The notes: generated by a model from the sequence alone, not told the origin. Positions 10,690-23,100 are shown, counted from the first letter of the stretch. The stretch: 64,000 nucleotides of DNA from Ancylobacter sp. IITR112 (GCF_041415945.1 NZ_JBGCUS010000001.1:2170001-2234000), one strand, 5' to 3'. Numbers and translations: made by a program.

Positions 10690-12153
10690 GTGGCGTCGCG
10701 CTTGGAATGGCTGCTGGACGAGGCTCGCCTGACCGCTCAGACTCTCCTCGACCGCGCCGAGGACCTCAGCAGCCCGACGCTGCGGCTCGGGATCACCGGC
10801 CTGTCCCGCGCAGGTAAGACCGTTTTCACCACCGCCCTGATCCATGCACTCATGCGCGGCGGCCGTCTGCCGGTCTTCCGCGCCATGCATGAGGGGCGCA
10901 TCGCGATCGCCAGGTTGGAACCTCAGCCGGACGACGGCGTGCCCCGCTTCGCCTATGAGGCCCATCTGACCACCCTGGTGGACGACCGGCGCTGGCCCGA
11001 ATCGACCCGCCGCATCAGCGAGCTGCGGCTTGCCGTCGACTATGCCCCGGCGCGGGGCGGCAGGCGGACGCTCACGCTGGACATCGTCGATTATCCCGGC
11101 GAGTGGCTGCTCGACCTGCCCCTGCTGGACCAGTCCTTTGCGGATTTCTGCCGGCAGAGCCTGGCGCTCGCCCGCGCCCCCGCCCGCCATCCGTTGGCCG
11201 GGCCGTTCCTTTCCGCTCTCGCGGCATGCGCCCCCGACGGGGCCGCCGACGAGGCCGAAGCGCGCCGGCTGGCGGCACTGTTCACCGACTATCTCGCCGC
11301 CTGCCGCGCCGAGACCGTCTCCATGAGCCTTCTGCCGCCCGGGCGCTTCCTGATGCCGGGGGATCTCGAAGGCTCGCCCGCCCTCACCTTCGCCCCGCTC
11401 GATATTGCGGAGGGCGCGGCGGCGCCGTCGGGCTCGCTCCACGCCATGATGGAGCGGCGGTTCGATGCCTATAAGGAGCGCATTGTCCGGCCCTTCTTCC
11501 ACGACCATTTCGCCCGCCTCGACCGGCAGATCGTGCTGATCGACGTGCTGTCGGCGCTGAATGCCGGGCCGGCAGCGCTGGCGGACCTCGAATCCGCGCT
11601 GGACGGAATCCTTGCGGCCTTCCGCATCGGTCGGAATTCATGGCTAACGGCGCTTTTCCGCCACCGGATCGGCAAGGTTCTGTTCGCCGCCACCAAGGCC
11701 GACCACCTCCACCACACCAGCCACGACCCGCTGGAGGCGATCCTGCGGCGTCTGGTGGAGCGCGCACTTGACCGCGCGCAAGGGGCCGGCGCCGAGATCG
11801 ACGTGGTCGCGCTCGCCGCGGTGCGGGCCACGCGCGAAGCCATGGTAAAGCGCGGACGCGCCCATCTGCCCGCGATTGTCGGCGTGCCCGAAGCCGGACA
11901 GCATGGGGCAGAGGCGTTTGACGGGTTGGCCGAAGCCGCGGTTTTCCCCGGCGACCTGCCGGAGAATCCCGCCGCGCTGTTCGATCCCGCCCACGGCTTC
12001 AACGGCCTGTCGGACGCTGCCGGAGGCGATTTCCGCTTCCTACGCTTCCGCCCCCCGCAGGTGGAACGCAACGCGGAGGGTCTGGCGCTGCCGCTTCCCC
12101 ATATTCGTCTCGACCGGGCGCTGGAATTCCTCCTCGGCGATCGGCTGAGCTAG
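10690..12153 (+). CDS. ycjX: YcjX-family P-loop protein (DUF463)
   Basis: The protein has 487 residues and a GTP/ATP-binding P-loop GLSRAGKT at 37-44. A distinctive second motif, DIVDYPGEWLLDLPLL, lies where the Walker B/G3 element is expected. These are diagnostic of the YcjX family. In E. coli, ycjX sits with ycjF beside the phage-shock genes and responds to envelope stress; its activity remains poorly defined. The start is a GTG at 10690, two bases after the sixA stop. The ycjF homologue follows after 22 bases, preserving the family pairing although no psp genes are present here. Confidence 0.9.
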   Translation: MASRLEWLLDEARLTAQTLLDRAEDLSSPTLRLGITGLSRAGKTVFTTALIHALMRGGRLPVFRAMHEGRIAIARLEPQPDDGVPRFAYEAHLTTLVDDRRWPESTRRISELRLAVDYAPARGGRRTLTLDIVDYPGEWLLDLPLLDQSFADFCRQSLALARAPARHPLAGPFLSALAACAPDGAADEAEARRLAALFTDYLAACRAETVSMSLLPPGRFLMPGDLEGSPALTFAPLDIAEGAAAPSGSLHAMMERRFDAYKERIVRPFFHDHFARLDRQIVLIDVLSALNAGPAALADLESALDGILAAFRIGRNSWLTALFRHRIGKVLFAATKADHLHHTSHDPLEAILRRLVERALDRAQGAGAEIDVVALAAVRATREAMVKRGRAHLPAIVGVPEAGQHGAEAFDGLAEAAVFPGDLPENPAALFDPAHGFNGLSDAAGGDFRFLRFRPPQVERNAEGLALPLPHIRLDRALEFLLGDRLS

Positions 12154-12175
12154 ATCCCGGCTGGAACGGACCCTC

Positions 12176-13930
<1,755 letters not shown>

Positions 13931-16900
13931 ATGTCGACGAACACGAAGAAGATTGAGCAGGATCCCGCCGAGGCCGCGCTCTCGGCCATTGAGGAGGCGC
14001 TCAGTCTCGACCATGCGCCCAATGACGGCTTTGCCGCCTCGGGGCAGGACGACTTCGAGCTCCCCCCGGCCCGCGAGCCGGAGGGGCCGCGGATCGAGAC
14101 CCGCGCCGGCGCCGCCGGCGACACGGGATCCTCGCGCTTTCTCGATGAGATCGACCTGTTCGGCGACACCGCCGAGCCGGAGGAATTTGACGCTTCATCG
14201 CTCGGCGATGATGATTTCTCCCTGTCTGACCCCGATCTTTCCGACACCGCCGAGCTCGACCGCGCCAGCGAGCCGAATTTCGATTTTACCGCCAGCAGCG
14301 AAAGCAGCGTGAGCCCGGCCCCCGCCCTTGCGGCGGCCGCAGGCGCGGCTGCCGCGGGCGCGACGGCGGCATTGCCGCGCGGCGACACGCGGTCTGGGCC
14401 GGACGCCACGGATTCGCCGGCTGCGGCACCCAAGGGGCGCCGCGCCGCCAATGACGACCGCGAAAGCATCGGCCAGCTCCTGGCTTCGCTGCAGCGGCGC
14501 CCGTCCTCGACCCCCTACATCGTCGCCACAATCGCCTCGCTCGGCTGGCTCGTCGTCGCCGGCGTGCTGCTGCAGACGCAGTTCGGCGCTCTCGGCGGCG
14601 ACGCCTCCGCGCTGTTGAATGCCCCCGGCTTCCTCGCCGGCGTAGCGGCAACGCTCGTGCCGCCGATTTTCTTTGTCGTGCTGGCCGCCATGGTTCGGCG
14701 CATGCAGGAAATGCGGATCGTCGCCTATTCCATGGCGCAGGTCGCCATCCGGCTCGCCGAGCCGGCCAAAGCGCCGGCCCCAGCTCCTGCCCCTGCGGCG
14801 ACGCCGATCGTCGCGACGGCGGCGAGCCTCGCCGCGATCCAGATGCCGGAGGGCGTCTCGCCCGATACGCTTGCCCAGTATGCCGGGCTTGAACAGGCGG
14901 TCACCCGCGCCAGCGAGGCGGAAGCCTTCGTGCGCGGCGAAGTGGCGGCGCTGGCGCAGGCCTATGACGACAATAACCGCAAGATGCATCAGTTGATCGA
15001 GCGCCTGCAGCTCGAGCGCGATGCCATCCTGACACAGACCGAACATGTGCGAGAAACCCTCGCCGCCTCGCAATTCACCTTCGCCGAGGAAGTTGGCAAC
15101 GTCAGCGACCGCATCAACGAAACCGTGACGTTGGCCGCCGACCGGGTGGCTCACACGCTGTCGGATCGTGGCGAACACATCACCCTCGCGCTCGGCCGCG
15201 TCGGCGACACGATCATCGAGGCTCTGTCCGACAAGGGCGGCGACCTGATCGACCGGCTGCAGGCCACCGGGTCGGAGGTCAACACCAACCTGTCCGATTC
15301 CAGCGAGCACCTGCTGTCGTCTCTGGCCGCCAAGAGCGACGAGATCGGCAACCGGCTGTCCGGCGTCACCACGCAGTTGACCGAGACGCTCAGCACGCGG
15401 ACCGATGAGATCAGCCGCCAGCTCTCGGGAGCCACCGACAACCTCTCCAAGACGCTCACCGCGCGCTCCGACGAAATCGGGCTGCGGCTGGCCGGCATTG
15501 CCGAGAACCTCACCGACACGCTCGCGACCCGCACGGACGCGATCAGCCGCCAGCTTGCGGGGGTCACGGAAAACCTTTCCGACACGCTGTCGATCCGCAC
15601 CGACGAGATCAGCCGCCAGCTTACCGGCGTCACCGAGAACCTGTCGGACACGCTCGCCGCGCGCACCGACGAGATCGGCGACCGGCTGCTGCGCACCGCC
15701 GCCGAGCTGTCGCATGTCGTCAATCTGCGAACCGAGGAACTCGGCGACAAGCTGTCCGCGACGACCATCAACCTCACCAGCACGCTCACGGCCCGTTCGG
15801 ACGAGATCACCGATGCTCTGGTGAGCACCGGAACGCGGCTCGCCGATGAGATCGCCATTCGGGCCAGTCAGGTCAATCAGACGCTCAAGACCACCGGCGA
15901 CGCGCTCGTGCTCGACCTTTCCGTGCGCGGCGGCGAAGTCGTGCGCAAGCTGGAAGAAACCGGCAACCGCGTGGCCGACACCATCACTGTGCGCGGCGAC
16001 GATCTCGCCGACCGCATCGCCGATACCGGCAACCGCATCTACGACGCCGTCGCCGTGCGTGGCGCCGAGCTGGAGCGGCTGCTGGGCGAAACCGGCCAGC
16101 GCGTCGTCCACCAGCTTTCGCAGGCCGGCACCGGCATTCACGACGCCCTCGCCGAGGCCGCCGGCCGCGTCTCGCAGGATATCGACTATCGCGGGCAGGC
16201 GCTCACCCAGCAGCTCGCCCATGTCGGCGCGGAAGCGGCGCAGGCCCTTGCCGATAACGGCGCCCGGGTAACCGAGCAGTTCCGCGAAGCGGCCGACTAC
16301 CTCGCCTCCGACCTCACCACGCGCAGCGAGAACATGCGCGACCATCTGGAACAGCAGTTCCGCAACATCGAGGACCTCGTCAGCGTGCGGGGTGGCGAGA
16401 TCGCCGACCGCATCTCGGTCGACACCTCGACGCTGGGCCGGCAGATCGTCGACGGCCTGCGCGATTTCGACACGGTGCTCAACACCAATGGGGGGCAGTT
16501 GGTCCAGCGGATTTCCGACCGGGTCTCCGCCGTCACCCGCGCCATCGACACCAACCTCTCGGGATTTGACGACCAGGTCTCCACCAAGGCCGAACAGGTG
16601 GCCGCCGCGCTCGACCAGCGCATCGCCAACATTGAAAGCGTGCTCGACCGCGGCGTGGAAGGGCTGAACGCGACGCTGGGCAGCCGCACCGTCGAGTTCG
16701 CCCACACCCTGTCGGAAGGCGCCCGCGAGGCCAATGACGCGATGAGCCAGTCGCTCGGCATGCTCAGCGGCTTCTTCGACGAGCGCGCCAGCACCATCGC
16801 CGATCAGCTCTCGCAGCATATCGACCAGGCCGATCGCACCCTTGCCGCGCGCGCCCAGGACATCGCCACCTCGCTCGACGAGCGGGTTGGCCGCTTCGAG

Positions 16901-19591
16901 GCCACCGTCATCAGCCGGCTCGACAATGTGGCCACCTCGGTCGAGGTGCGCGGGGCGGCGATGGCCGACCTGCTGGGTCAGCGCATCGGCGCCGTCGCCG
17001 GCCAGCTTCGCAGCGAGGCGTCGGAGATCGAGACCAGCCTCACCTCGCTGGTCGACAATGTCAGCCGCACCCTGACCGACCGGGCGGGCGAGGTGACGAC
17101 GCTGTTCGATTCGCGCACCGACGAGATCGCCCGCATCGTCGAGGAGCGCGGCAACGGCCTGCTCACGGCGCTGGAAGACCGCAGCATCTCCATAACCAGC
17201 GAGATCGCCCGCGCCAGCACCGAACTGCTCTCCGCGATCGACGATCACCGCCAGAATCTGGTGACGGCGCTCGACACCACCCGCAACGGCGCCGTCTCCG
17301 ACATCATGCGCGCCAGCGACGAGTTGCTGAACACGCTGGAGGCCCGTTCCGACGCCATCATCTCGGCGTTCGACACCGCGACGACCGGCCGCGCCGATCA
17401 GCTTATGCAGATCAGCGGCGATGTCGTCTCCTCGCTGCAGCAGATCACCGGCGATGTCGCAGCCTCGCTGCAGGCCGCGGGCGGCGAGGTCACCGCCTCG
17501 CTGCAGTCGGTCGGCAGTGACGTCAACGGCCAGCTCAAGATGATCACCGGCGAGGTGTCGACCTCGCTGCGCCAGATCGGCGGTCAGGTCACACAGGAGA
17601 TCGCCACCGCCGGCGACGCGCTGCTCAGCGAATTCGACGGCCGCGGCGCCCAGCTCGTGGAAAGCGCCCGCCAGGCTGCCGCCCTGGCCACCAGCGAGTT
17701 CTCCCGCCTCGTCGACGAGTTCGACGGCCGGGGCAACCAGTTGGTGGAAAGCGTCCGTCAGGCCACTGGCGGCGCCGCCGAGGAATTCGCCCGGCTCGTC
17801 GACGAATTCGGCGGCCAGGGTGCCCAGCTCACCGACAGCGCCCGCCGGGTCACCACCGTGGCGTCCGAGGAGTTCGCCCGGCTGGCCGAGGAGTTCGCAG
17901 CGTCGCTCGAAGGCCGCGGCAGCGGCCTGATCGAGGCGATCGGCGCCAGCGGCCGCTCGGCTGTGGCGGAAATCGCCGCCACCAACCAGGCGCTGCAGGG
18001 CGATGTCACTGGCCTGCTTGAGCGACTGGGTGATGTGAATGTCCAGTTGCAGGATGTGCTGGCCAGTTCCGCGACCAATCTCGCCGATACCGAGAAGACC
18101 ATCAGCGAGCGGCTTGAGGCGTTCCGCAGCACGGTGGCCAATGTCGAAGAGGCCAGCGCCGTTGCCTCCTCGCGCATGGACGAGCACATCCGCGCGCTGC
18201 GCTCCGTGTCGACCGACGTGCTCAAGGATGTCGCCCGGCTCAGCCACTCCTTCAGTGAGCAGGCGACGCTCATCACCAACGTCGCCAATGCCCTCGGCAG
18301 CGCGCATGAGAACCTCGACGACACGCTGGGCGGCCGGCATGAGGCGCTGCTGGCCCTCGCCGAGCAGGTCAGCGGCCGCACCGCCGAACTCGACGAGCGG
18401 CTGTCCCAGTACACCAGCACGCTCGAGAGCACCTTCGGCCGCGCCGAAGAGCGGGTGGGCGCCATCTCCAAGGCGATCCTGGCGGCCGCCAGCAGCTCGA
18501 CCGAAGCGATCATGCGCCAGCAGCAGGAAGTCCGCGAGGCGACCGAGTCCGAGCGCGAGCGCACCCTCGCCTCGCTGCACGAGACCTATGAACAGGCCGT
18601 GCGCGAGGTCGAGACGCTGATGCGCCAGGCCAATCAGGGCTTCTCCGGCACCGCCCAGTCGCTGCGCGCCTCCGTGCTCGACATTCAACGCCTGCTGGAG
18701 ACCACCCGCGAGGAACTCAAGCGCGGCATCATGGAACTGCCGGAGGAAACCGAGGCCAATGCCTCGGCCATGCGCCGGACCGTCGCCGAGCAGATCAAGG
18801 CTCTAGCCGAGCTGAACGAGATCGTCTCGCGCCACGGCCGCACCCTGGATGTCGAGAGCGGCCCGCGTTCGCGCCCGGCGGCTCCGCTGCCGGGCCCCGC
18901 GCCGCAGCCCGCCGCGCCGGCGCCTGCCGCGAGGGCGCCGCTGGCCCGTCCTCAGGCGCCGTCACCGCGCCCTGAGCCGGCCGCGCGCCCGGAGGCGCCG
19001 GCTTATTTCGAGGCGCCGCGCGGCAACGGCACTACGGCCCCCACGCCGCCGCGCCGCGCCAACCCCACCGTCCCCTCGCCGGAACGCGGCGGCGGATCGG
19101 ACAAGGGGGGATGGCTGTCTGAACTGCTGGCGCGCGCTTCCGATGGCGAATCCGCTGCGCCGGTCGGGCCGATGCCCCGCAGCGTTCCGGCGACCCCGCC
19201 GCGCAATTTCGACCCGCGGCAGGGCCAGCCCGAGCGGCCGGTGCACCACACCATCGAGTCGCTCGACTCGCTGTCGGTGGACATTGCCCGAATGATCGAC
19301 CACGAGGCCGCGGTGGATCTTTGGGAGCGCTACAAGAAGGGTGAGCGCAACGTCTTCACCCGCCGCCTCTACACGATGCAGGGCCAGCAGACCTTCGAGG
19401 AAATCCGCCGCAAGTACCGGCGCGACCTCGAGTTCCGCGACACGGTCGACCGTTATATCGCCGAGTTCGAGCGTCTTCTGGAGCAGGTCTCGCGCGACGA
19501 GCGCGGGCAGGAACTGACGAAGACGTACCTCACCTCCGACACGGGCAAGGTCTACACGCTGCTCGCCCACGCCGCCGGCCGCTTCGACTGA
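13931..19591 (+). CDS. Giant apolipoprotein-like repeat protein, GPR/RgsE-like polar growth scaffold
   Basis: The protein has 1886 residues. An acidic, disordered N-terminus (1-190) precedes two membrane helices (about 195-217 and 232-254). From residue 388 to 1245 I can divide the chain without any gap into 11-residue units (78 hendecads, or 39 units of 22). Each unit starts with a Leu/Ile/Val position, and the best conserved units read like LTGVTENLSDTLAARTDEIG. After further helical repeats to about 1630 comes a Pro/Ala-rich linker (1640-1770). The C-terminal domain (1771-1886) contains AAVDLWERYKKGERN and TYLTSDTGKVYTLLAHA. This organisation matches the Growth Pole Ring protein of Agrobacterium and RgsE of Sinorhizobium, which organise polar cell-wall growth. 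The family call is an inference from architecture. Confidence 0.82.
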   Translation: MSTNTKKIEQDPAEAALSAIEEALSLDHAPNDGFAASGQDDFELPPAREPEGPRIETRAGAAGDTGSSRFLDEIDLFGDTAEPEEFDASSLGDDDFSLSDPDLSDTAELDRASEPNFDFTASSESSVSPAPALAAAAGAAAAGATAALPRGDTRSGPDATDSPAAAPKGRRAANDDRESIGQLLASLQRRPSSTPYIVATIASLGWLVVAGVLLQTQFGALGGDASALLNAPGFLAGVAATLVPPIFFVVLAAMVRRMQEMRIVAYSMAQVAIRLAEPAKAPAPAPAPAATPIVATAASLAAIQMPEGVSPDTLAQYAGLEQAVTRASEAEAFVRGEVAALAQAYDDNNRKMHQLIERLQLERDAILTQTEHVRETLAASQFTFAEEVGNVSDRINETVTLAADRVAHTLSDRGEHITLALGRVGDTIIEALSDKGGDLIDRLQATGSEVNTNLSDSSEHLLSSLAAKSDEIGNRLSGVTTQLTETLSTRTDEISRQLSGATDNLSKTLTARSDEIGLRLAGIAENLTDTLATRTDAISRQLAGVTENLSDTLSIRTDEISRQLTGVTENLSDTLAARTDEIGDRLLRTAAELSHVVNLRTEELGDKLSATTINLTSTLTARSDEITDALVSTGTRLADEIAIRASQVNQTLKTTGDALVLDLSVRGGEVVRKLEETGNRVADTITVRGDDLADRIADTGNRIYDAVAVRGAELERLLGETGQRVVHQLSQAGTGIHDALAEAAGRVSQDIDYRGQALTQQLAHVGAEAAQALADNGARVTEQFREAADYLASDLTTRSENMRDHLEQQFRNIEDLVSVRGGEIADRISVDTSTLGRQIVDGLRDFDTVLNTNGGQLVQRISDRVSAVTRAIDTNLSGFDDQVSTKAEQVAAALDQRIANIESVLDRGVEGLNATLGSRTVEFAHTLSEGAREANDAMSQSLGMLSGFFDERASTIADQLSQHIDQADRTLAARAQDIATSLDERVGRFEATVISRLDNVATSVEVRGAAMADLLGQRIGAVAGQLRSEASEIETSLTSLVDNVSRTLTDRAGEVTTLFDSRTDEIARIVEERGNGLLTALEDRSISITSEIARASTELLSAIDDHRQNLVTALDTTRNGAVSDIMRASDELLNTLEARSDAIISAFDTATTGRADQLMQISGDVVSSLQQITGDVAASLQAAGGEVTASLQSVGSDVNGQLKMITGEVSTSLRQIGGQVTQEIATAGDALLSEFDGRGAQLVESARQAAALATSEFSRLVDEFDGRGNQLVESVRQATGGAAEEFARLVDEFGGQGAQLTDSARRVTTVASEEFARLAEEFAASLEGRGSGLIEAIGASGRSAVAEIAATNQALQGDVTGLLERLGDVNVQLQDVLASSATNLADTEKTISERLEAFRSTVANVEEASAVASSRMDEHIRALRSVSTDVLKDVARLSHSFSEQATLITNVANALGSAHENLDDTLGGRHEALLALAEQVSGRTAELDERLSQYTSTLESTFGRAEERVGAISKAILAAASSSTEAIMRQQQEVREATESERERTLASLHETYEQAVREVETLMRQANQGFSGTAQSLRASVLDIQRLLETTREELKRGIMELPEETEANASAMRRTVAEQIKALAELNEIVSRHGRTLDVESGPRSRPAAPLPGPAPQPAAPAPAARAPLARPQAPSPRPEPAARPEAPAYFEAPRGNGTTAPTPPRRANPTVPSPERGGGSDKGGWLSELLARASDGESAAPVGPMPRSVPATPPRNFDPRQGQPERPVHHTIESLDSLSVDIARMIDHEAAVDLWERYKKGERNVFTRRLYTMQGQQTFEEIRRKYRRDLEFRDTVDRYIAEFERLLEQVSRDERGQELTKTYLTSDTGKVYTLLAHAAGRFD
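15092..17665 (+). repeat. Coding 33/66-bp repeat array (hendecad repeats)
   Basis: Within the giant gene the protein phase of 11 residues is kept for 78 consecutive units (residues 388-1245). The most similar units are five to seven 66-bp copies at 15356-15817, where TENLSDTL and ARTDEI recur. Similarity decays downstream, but the phase does not slip. Confidence 0.85.
17618..17878 (+). repeat. Three 87-bp coding repeats (29 residues each)
   Basis: Three successive 29-residue units contain LVDEFDGRG-like cores followed by QLVES and a Glu-Phe near the end, at 17618-17704, 17705-17791 and 17792-17878. They mark a change from the 11-residue phase to a mixed period. Confidence 0.75.
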
Positions 19592-19617
19592 CGCGGCCTG
19601 GCAGACGGAACAGACGA

Positions 19618-19648
19618 AGGCCCCCGCCCCGGCGGGGGCTTTTTTGTT
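19618..19648 (+). terminator. Rho-independent terminator after the giant gene
   Basis: A stem of gcccccgcc and ggcgggggc is followed by a run of six T bases, about 27 bases after the stop codon. This is a textbook intrinsic terminator for the plus strand. Confidence 0.92.
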
Positions 19649-20061
19649 GGGGGGGACCGTGGGGCGAGACGCATGGGGAGCCGGGCGCAGACCGCCGGCG
19701 AGGTCGTGCCTCCCCTGCCCTCGGACAGCGGCACGAAGCAAGGACGCCCACCGCCACAGTGCGGTGGCTGTGACACGCGCGCGGCGCGCCCGGCGATACG
19801 CTCCGGCAGGGCGCGAGTTGGCGATCATCGCCGGACCTGACGGGTTCACGACCGCACCCGTCGAGTCAGCCCGCGCCTCGATCATCTCCCTATTTCACCG
19901 AAGCAGTGAAATGGGGACATGATCCAATTCGTTGTTTTCGCGTGTTCTTCACGCGAACCGGTATCGACTTCGCTCGAGAGCACGCTATGGGCGGCAAGGG
20001 GCCGTACCGTACGAGGGACAAGCCCGCACCACGATCCGCCACCGCCTCAAGTCCCCGCCGG
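19649..20061. other. Convergent intergenic region with no gene
   Basis: Between the terminator of the giant gene and that of the RND operon I find no credible gene; short frames here have unusual composition and no start signals. The region holds one copy of a dispersed palindromic repeat at 19921-19986. Confidence 0.6.
19921..19986. repeat. Dispersed palindromic repeat, copy A
   Basis: This copy shares a long near-identical core (ttcttcacgcgaaccggtat, then cttcgctcga) with copy B at 51191-51257. Outer arms gcgtgttct and agagcacgc can pair around the core. Repeats of this kind are scattered in many rhizobial-group genomes; function is not established. Confidence 0.8.
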
Positions 20062-20097
20062 CAAAGAAAAACCCCGCCGCTCCGGAGAGCGGCGGGG
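20062..20097 (-). terminator. Rho-independent terminator of the RND efflux operon
   Basis: On the minus strand a 10-bp stem (ccccgccgct with agcggcgggg) is followed directly by TTTTTCTTT, about 38 bases after the stop codon of the pump gene. Confidence 0.92.
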
Positions 20098-20135
20098 TGG
20101 GTTCAGCGTCGGCCGGTGCGAAGCCGGACCGCGCC

Positions 20136-23100
20136 TCAGTGCGGCGCGGGAGCCGGCGTCTCAGCCTTGCGGGCGCGGCGGCGCTCGCCGAAGCCGGCAA
20201 TCCAGCGGCAGACCACATAGAAGGTCGGGGTGAACAGCAGGCCGAAGAAGGTCACGCCGATCATGCCGGAGAACACCGCCGTGCCCAGCGCCTGTCGCAG
20301 CTCCGCGCCGGCCCCGGTGGCGATGACAAGGGGCACCACACCGAAGATGAAGGCCAGAGAGGTCATGATGATCGGCCGCAGGCGCAGCTTGGCCGCTTCG
20401 GTGGCGGCGACGAAGCGGTTTTCACCGCGATCTTCCAACTGCTTGGCGAATTCGACAATCAGAATGGCGTTCTTCGCCGCCAGGCCGATGAGGACGATGA
20501 AGCCGACCTGGCTGAGGATGTTGTTGTCCTGCCCGCGTATCTGGATGCCGACCACCGCCGCGATAAGACACATCGGCACGATGAGGATTACCGCCAGCGG
20601 CAGTGTGAGGCTCTCATACTGCGCCGCCAGCACCAGGAACACGAACACCACGCCCAGCGCGAACGCGAAGATGGCGGTGTTGCCCGCCCGCACCTGCTGA
20701 TAGGCGAGTGTCGTCCATTCATAGGCGAAGCCGTCGGGCAGTACCTGCGCGGCGATTTCCTGCATCTTCTGGATCGCCTGCCCCTGCGAGGTGCCGGGCA
20801 TGGTGTCGCCGTCGAGTTCCGCCGCCGGGTAGAGATTGTAGCGCGGCACGCGGTAGGGGCCGGAAATATCCTTCACCGTGGTGAAGGAGCCCAGCGGCAC
20901 CAGTTGTCCCTCCGCATTTTTCACCCGGAGCCGCAACAGATCGTCCGATGTCAGGCGATAGGGCGCGTCGGCCTGCGCCTGCACACGGTAGGTGCGGCCG
21001 AACAGGTTGAAGTCGTTGACATAGGACGAGCCGATATAGGTCTGCAGCGTCGAGAACACATCGGCGATATTGACGCCGAGAAGCTGCGCCTTGGTGCGGT
21101 CGATATCGAGGAAGAGCTGCGGCGTCGAGGTCTCGAACAGCGAATAGACCTGCTTGAGGCCGGGCGTCTGGTTGGCCGCGCCCATCATGGCGTAGACCGC
21201 GCCCTGCAGCGCCTGGTAGCCGCGCCCGCCGCGATCCTCGATCATCATCCGATAGCCGCCGGCATTGCCGATGCCCGAAACGGGCGGCGGCATGACGACG
21301 ATCATCTGCGCCTCCTGAACCGAGGCGAGCTTGCCGAACAGCGTGCCCTGCAGCGCGGCTGCCGACTGGCCGGGATGCTCGGCGCGCTCAGCGGCGGGGC
21401 CGAGGATGACAAACATGGCGCCGGCATTGGGGGCGTTGGTGAAGGTCGCGCCGGAGAAGCCGACGATATTCACCACATGCGCCACGCCCGGCGTCGCCAG
21501 CACTTCCTTGGCGGCCTTGGTCATCACCTCATTGGTGCGCGAGAGCGCCGCGCCGCCGGGAAGCTGCGCCGCGACGATGAGATAGCCGCGGTCCTGCGCC
21601 GGGATGAAGCCCTGCGGCGTGGTGCGGAAAAGCTGGAAACCGCCGGCGAGGATGGCGGCATAGACCAGCAGCACCACCACAGCGATGCGCACCAGCTTGC
21701 TGGTGAGCCAGCCATAGCCGCCCGACACCGCGTCGAAGCCCTTGTTGAAATAGTAGAAAAAGCCGGTGAAGGGCCGCGCGTACCAGGCCGGCTTGTGGTC
21801 CGGACCCTTATGCGGCTTCAGCAGCAGCGCGCACATCGCCGGGGAGAGCGTCAGCGACACCAGCAGCGAGATCAGCGTCGAGCCGGCAATGGTGAGCGCG
21901 AACTGGCGGTAGAACTCGCCGGAGATACCGGTAATGAAGGCCGAGGGAATGAACACCGAGGCCAGCACCAGCGAGATCGCCACGAGCGCCCCGCCCACCT
22001 CGTCCATCGTCTTGTAGGCGGCATCGCGCGGTGAGAGCCCCGTGGAGATGTTATGCTCCACGCTCTCCACCACGACGATGGCGTCGTCCACCACAATGCC
22101 GATGGCGAGCACGAGTCCGAACAGCGACAGATTGTTCAGCGAGAAGCCGAACAGGCTCATGATGAAGAAGGTGCCGATCAGCGAGACCGGAATGGCGAGA
22201 ATGGGAATGATCGCCGCCCGCCAGCTCTGCAGGAACAGCACCACCACGATCACCACCAGCACGATGGCTTCCATGATGGTGTGTTCCACCGCGCGCACCG
22301 ATTCGGCGATGAACTGGGTGGGGTTATAGGCGGTGGAATAGGTCACGCCGGCCGGGAATCCCTTGGCGATGTCCTTCATCGCCGCCTCGATCGCCTCGCC
22401 GGTGGCGAGCGCGTTGGAGCCGGGCAACTGGAAAATGCCGAGCGCAACCGAAGGCTTGGAATCGAAATAGGAGATCGAGGAATTGTCCTGCGCCTCGATG
22501 TCGATCCGCGCCACGTCGCGCAGCCGCACCACCGCGTTGCCGGTTTCGCGCACGACGATATTGCCGAACTCCTCCGGCGTGGAGAGACGGCCGAGCGTGC
22601 GCACGGCGACCTGGAAGCCCATCTGGTTCGGCACCGGCGGGGCATTGAGCACGCCGGAGGCGACCTGCAGATTCTGCGCCTGCAGCGCCGCCGTCACATC
22701 GCCCGCCGTCAGGTTGAGCGACTGGAGCTTCAGCGGGTCCAGCCACACCTGCATCGCATAGTCGCGCGAGCCGAACACGGTGATCGAGCCGACGCCCGGC
22801 ACGCGCTGTAACTGGTCCTTGATCTGCAGATTGGCGTAGTTGGAGATGAACAGCGAGTCGCGGGAATCATCCGGCGAGAACAGGCTGACCACCATCAGAA
22901 TGTCCGGTGAGGACTTGGCGACGGTGACGCCGATCTGCTGCACGTCCTGCGGCAGGCGCGGTGTCGCGGTGGCGACGCGATTCTGCACCTGCACCTGGGC
23001 GATATCGAGATCGGTGCCGATGTCGAAGGTCACAGCGATCGAAAAGCGGCCATCGGCGGTGGAGTTGGAGGAGATGTAGAGCATCCCCTCGACGCCATTG

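Noticed and set aside
15356..17665. Regular 66-bp period that might suggest a CRISPR or satellite array
   Set aside because: The repeats are diverged, in frame and continuous with no spacers; they encode helical protein repeats.
14195..18688. Very long open frame (about 1497 codons) on the minus strand inside the giant gene
   Set aside because: It mirrors the hendecad-coding strand, has biased Gly/Arg/Asp composition typical of antisense frames in G+C-rich DNA, and the plus-strand protein has clear domains and a ribosome binding site.
19932..22034. 700-codon plus-strand frame opposite the RND pump
   Set aside because: It lies across the pump's terminator and coding strand and has a His/Arg/Asp-rich antisense composition.
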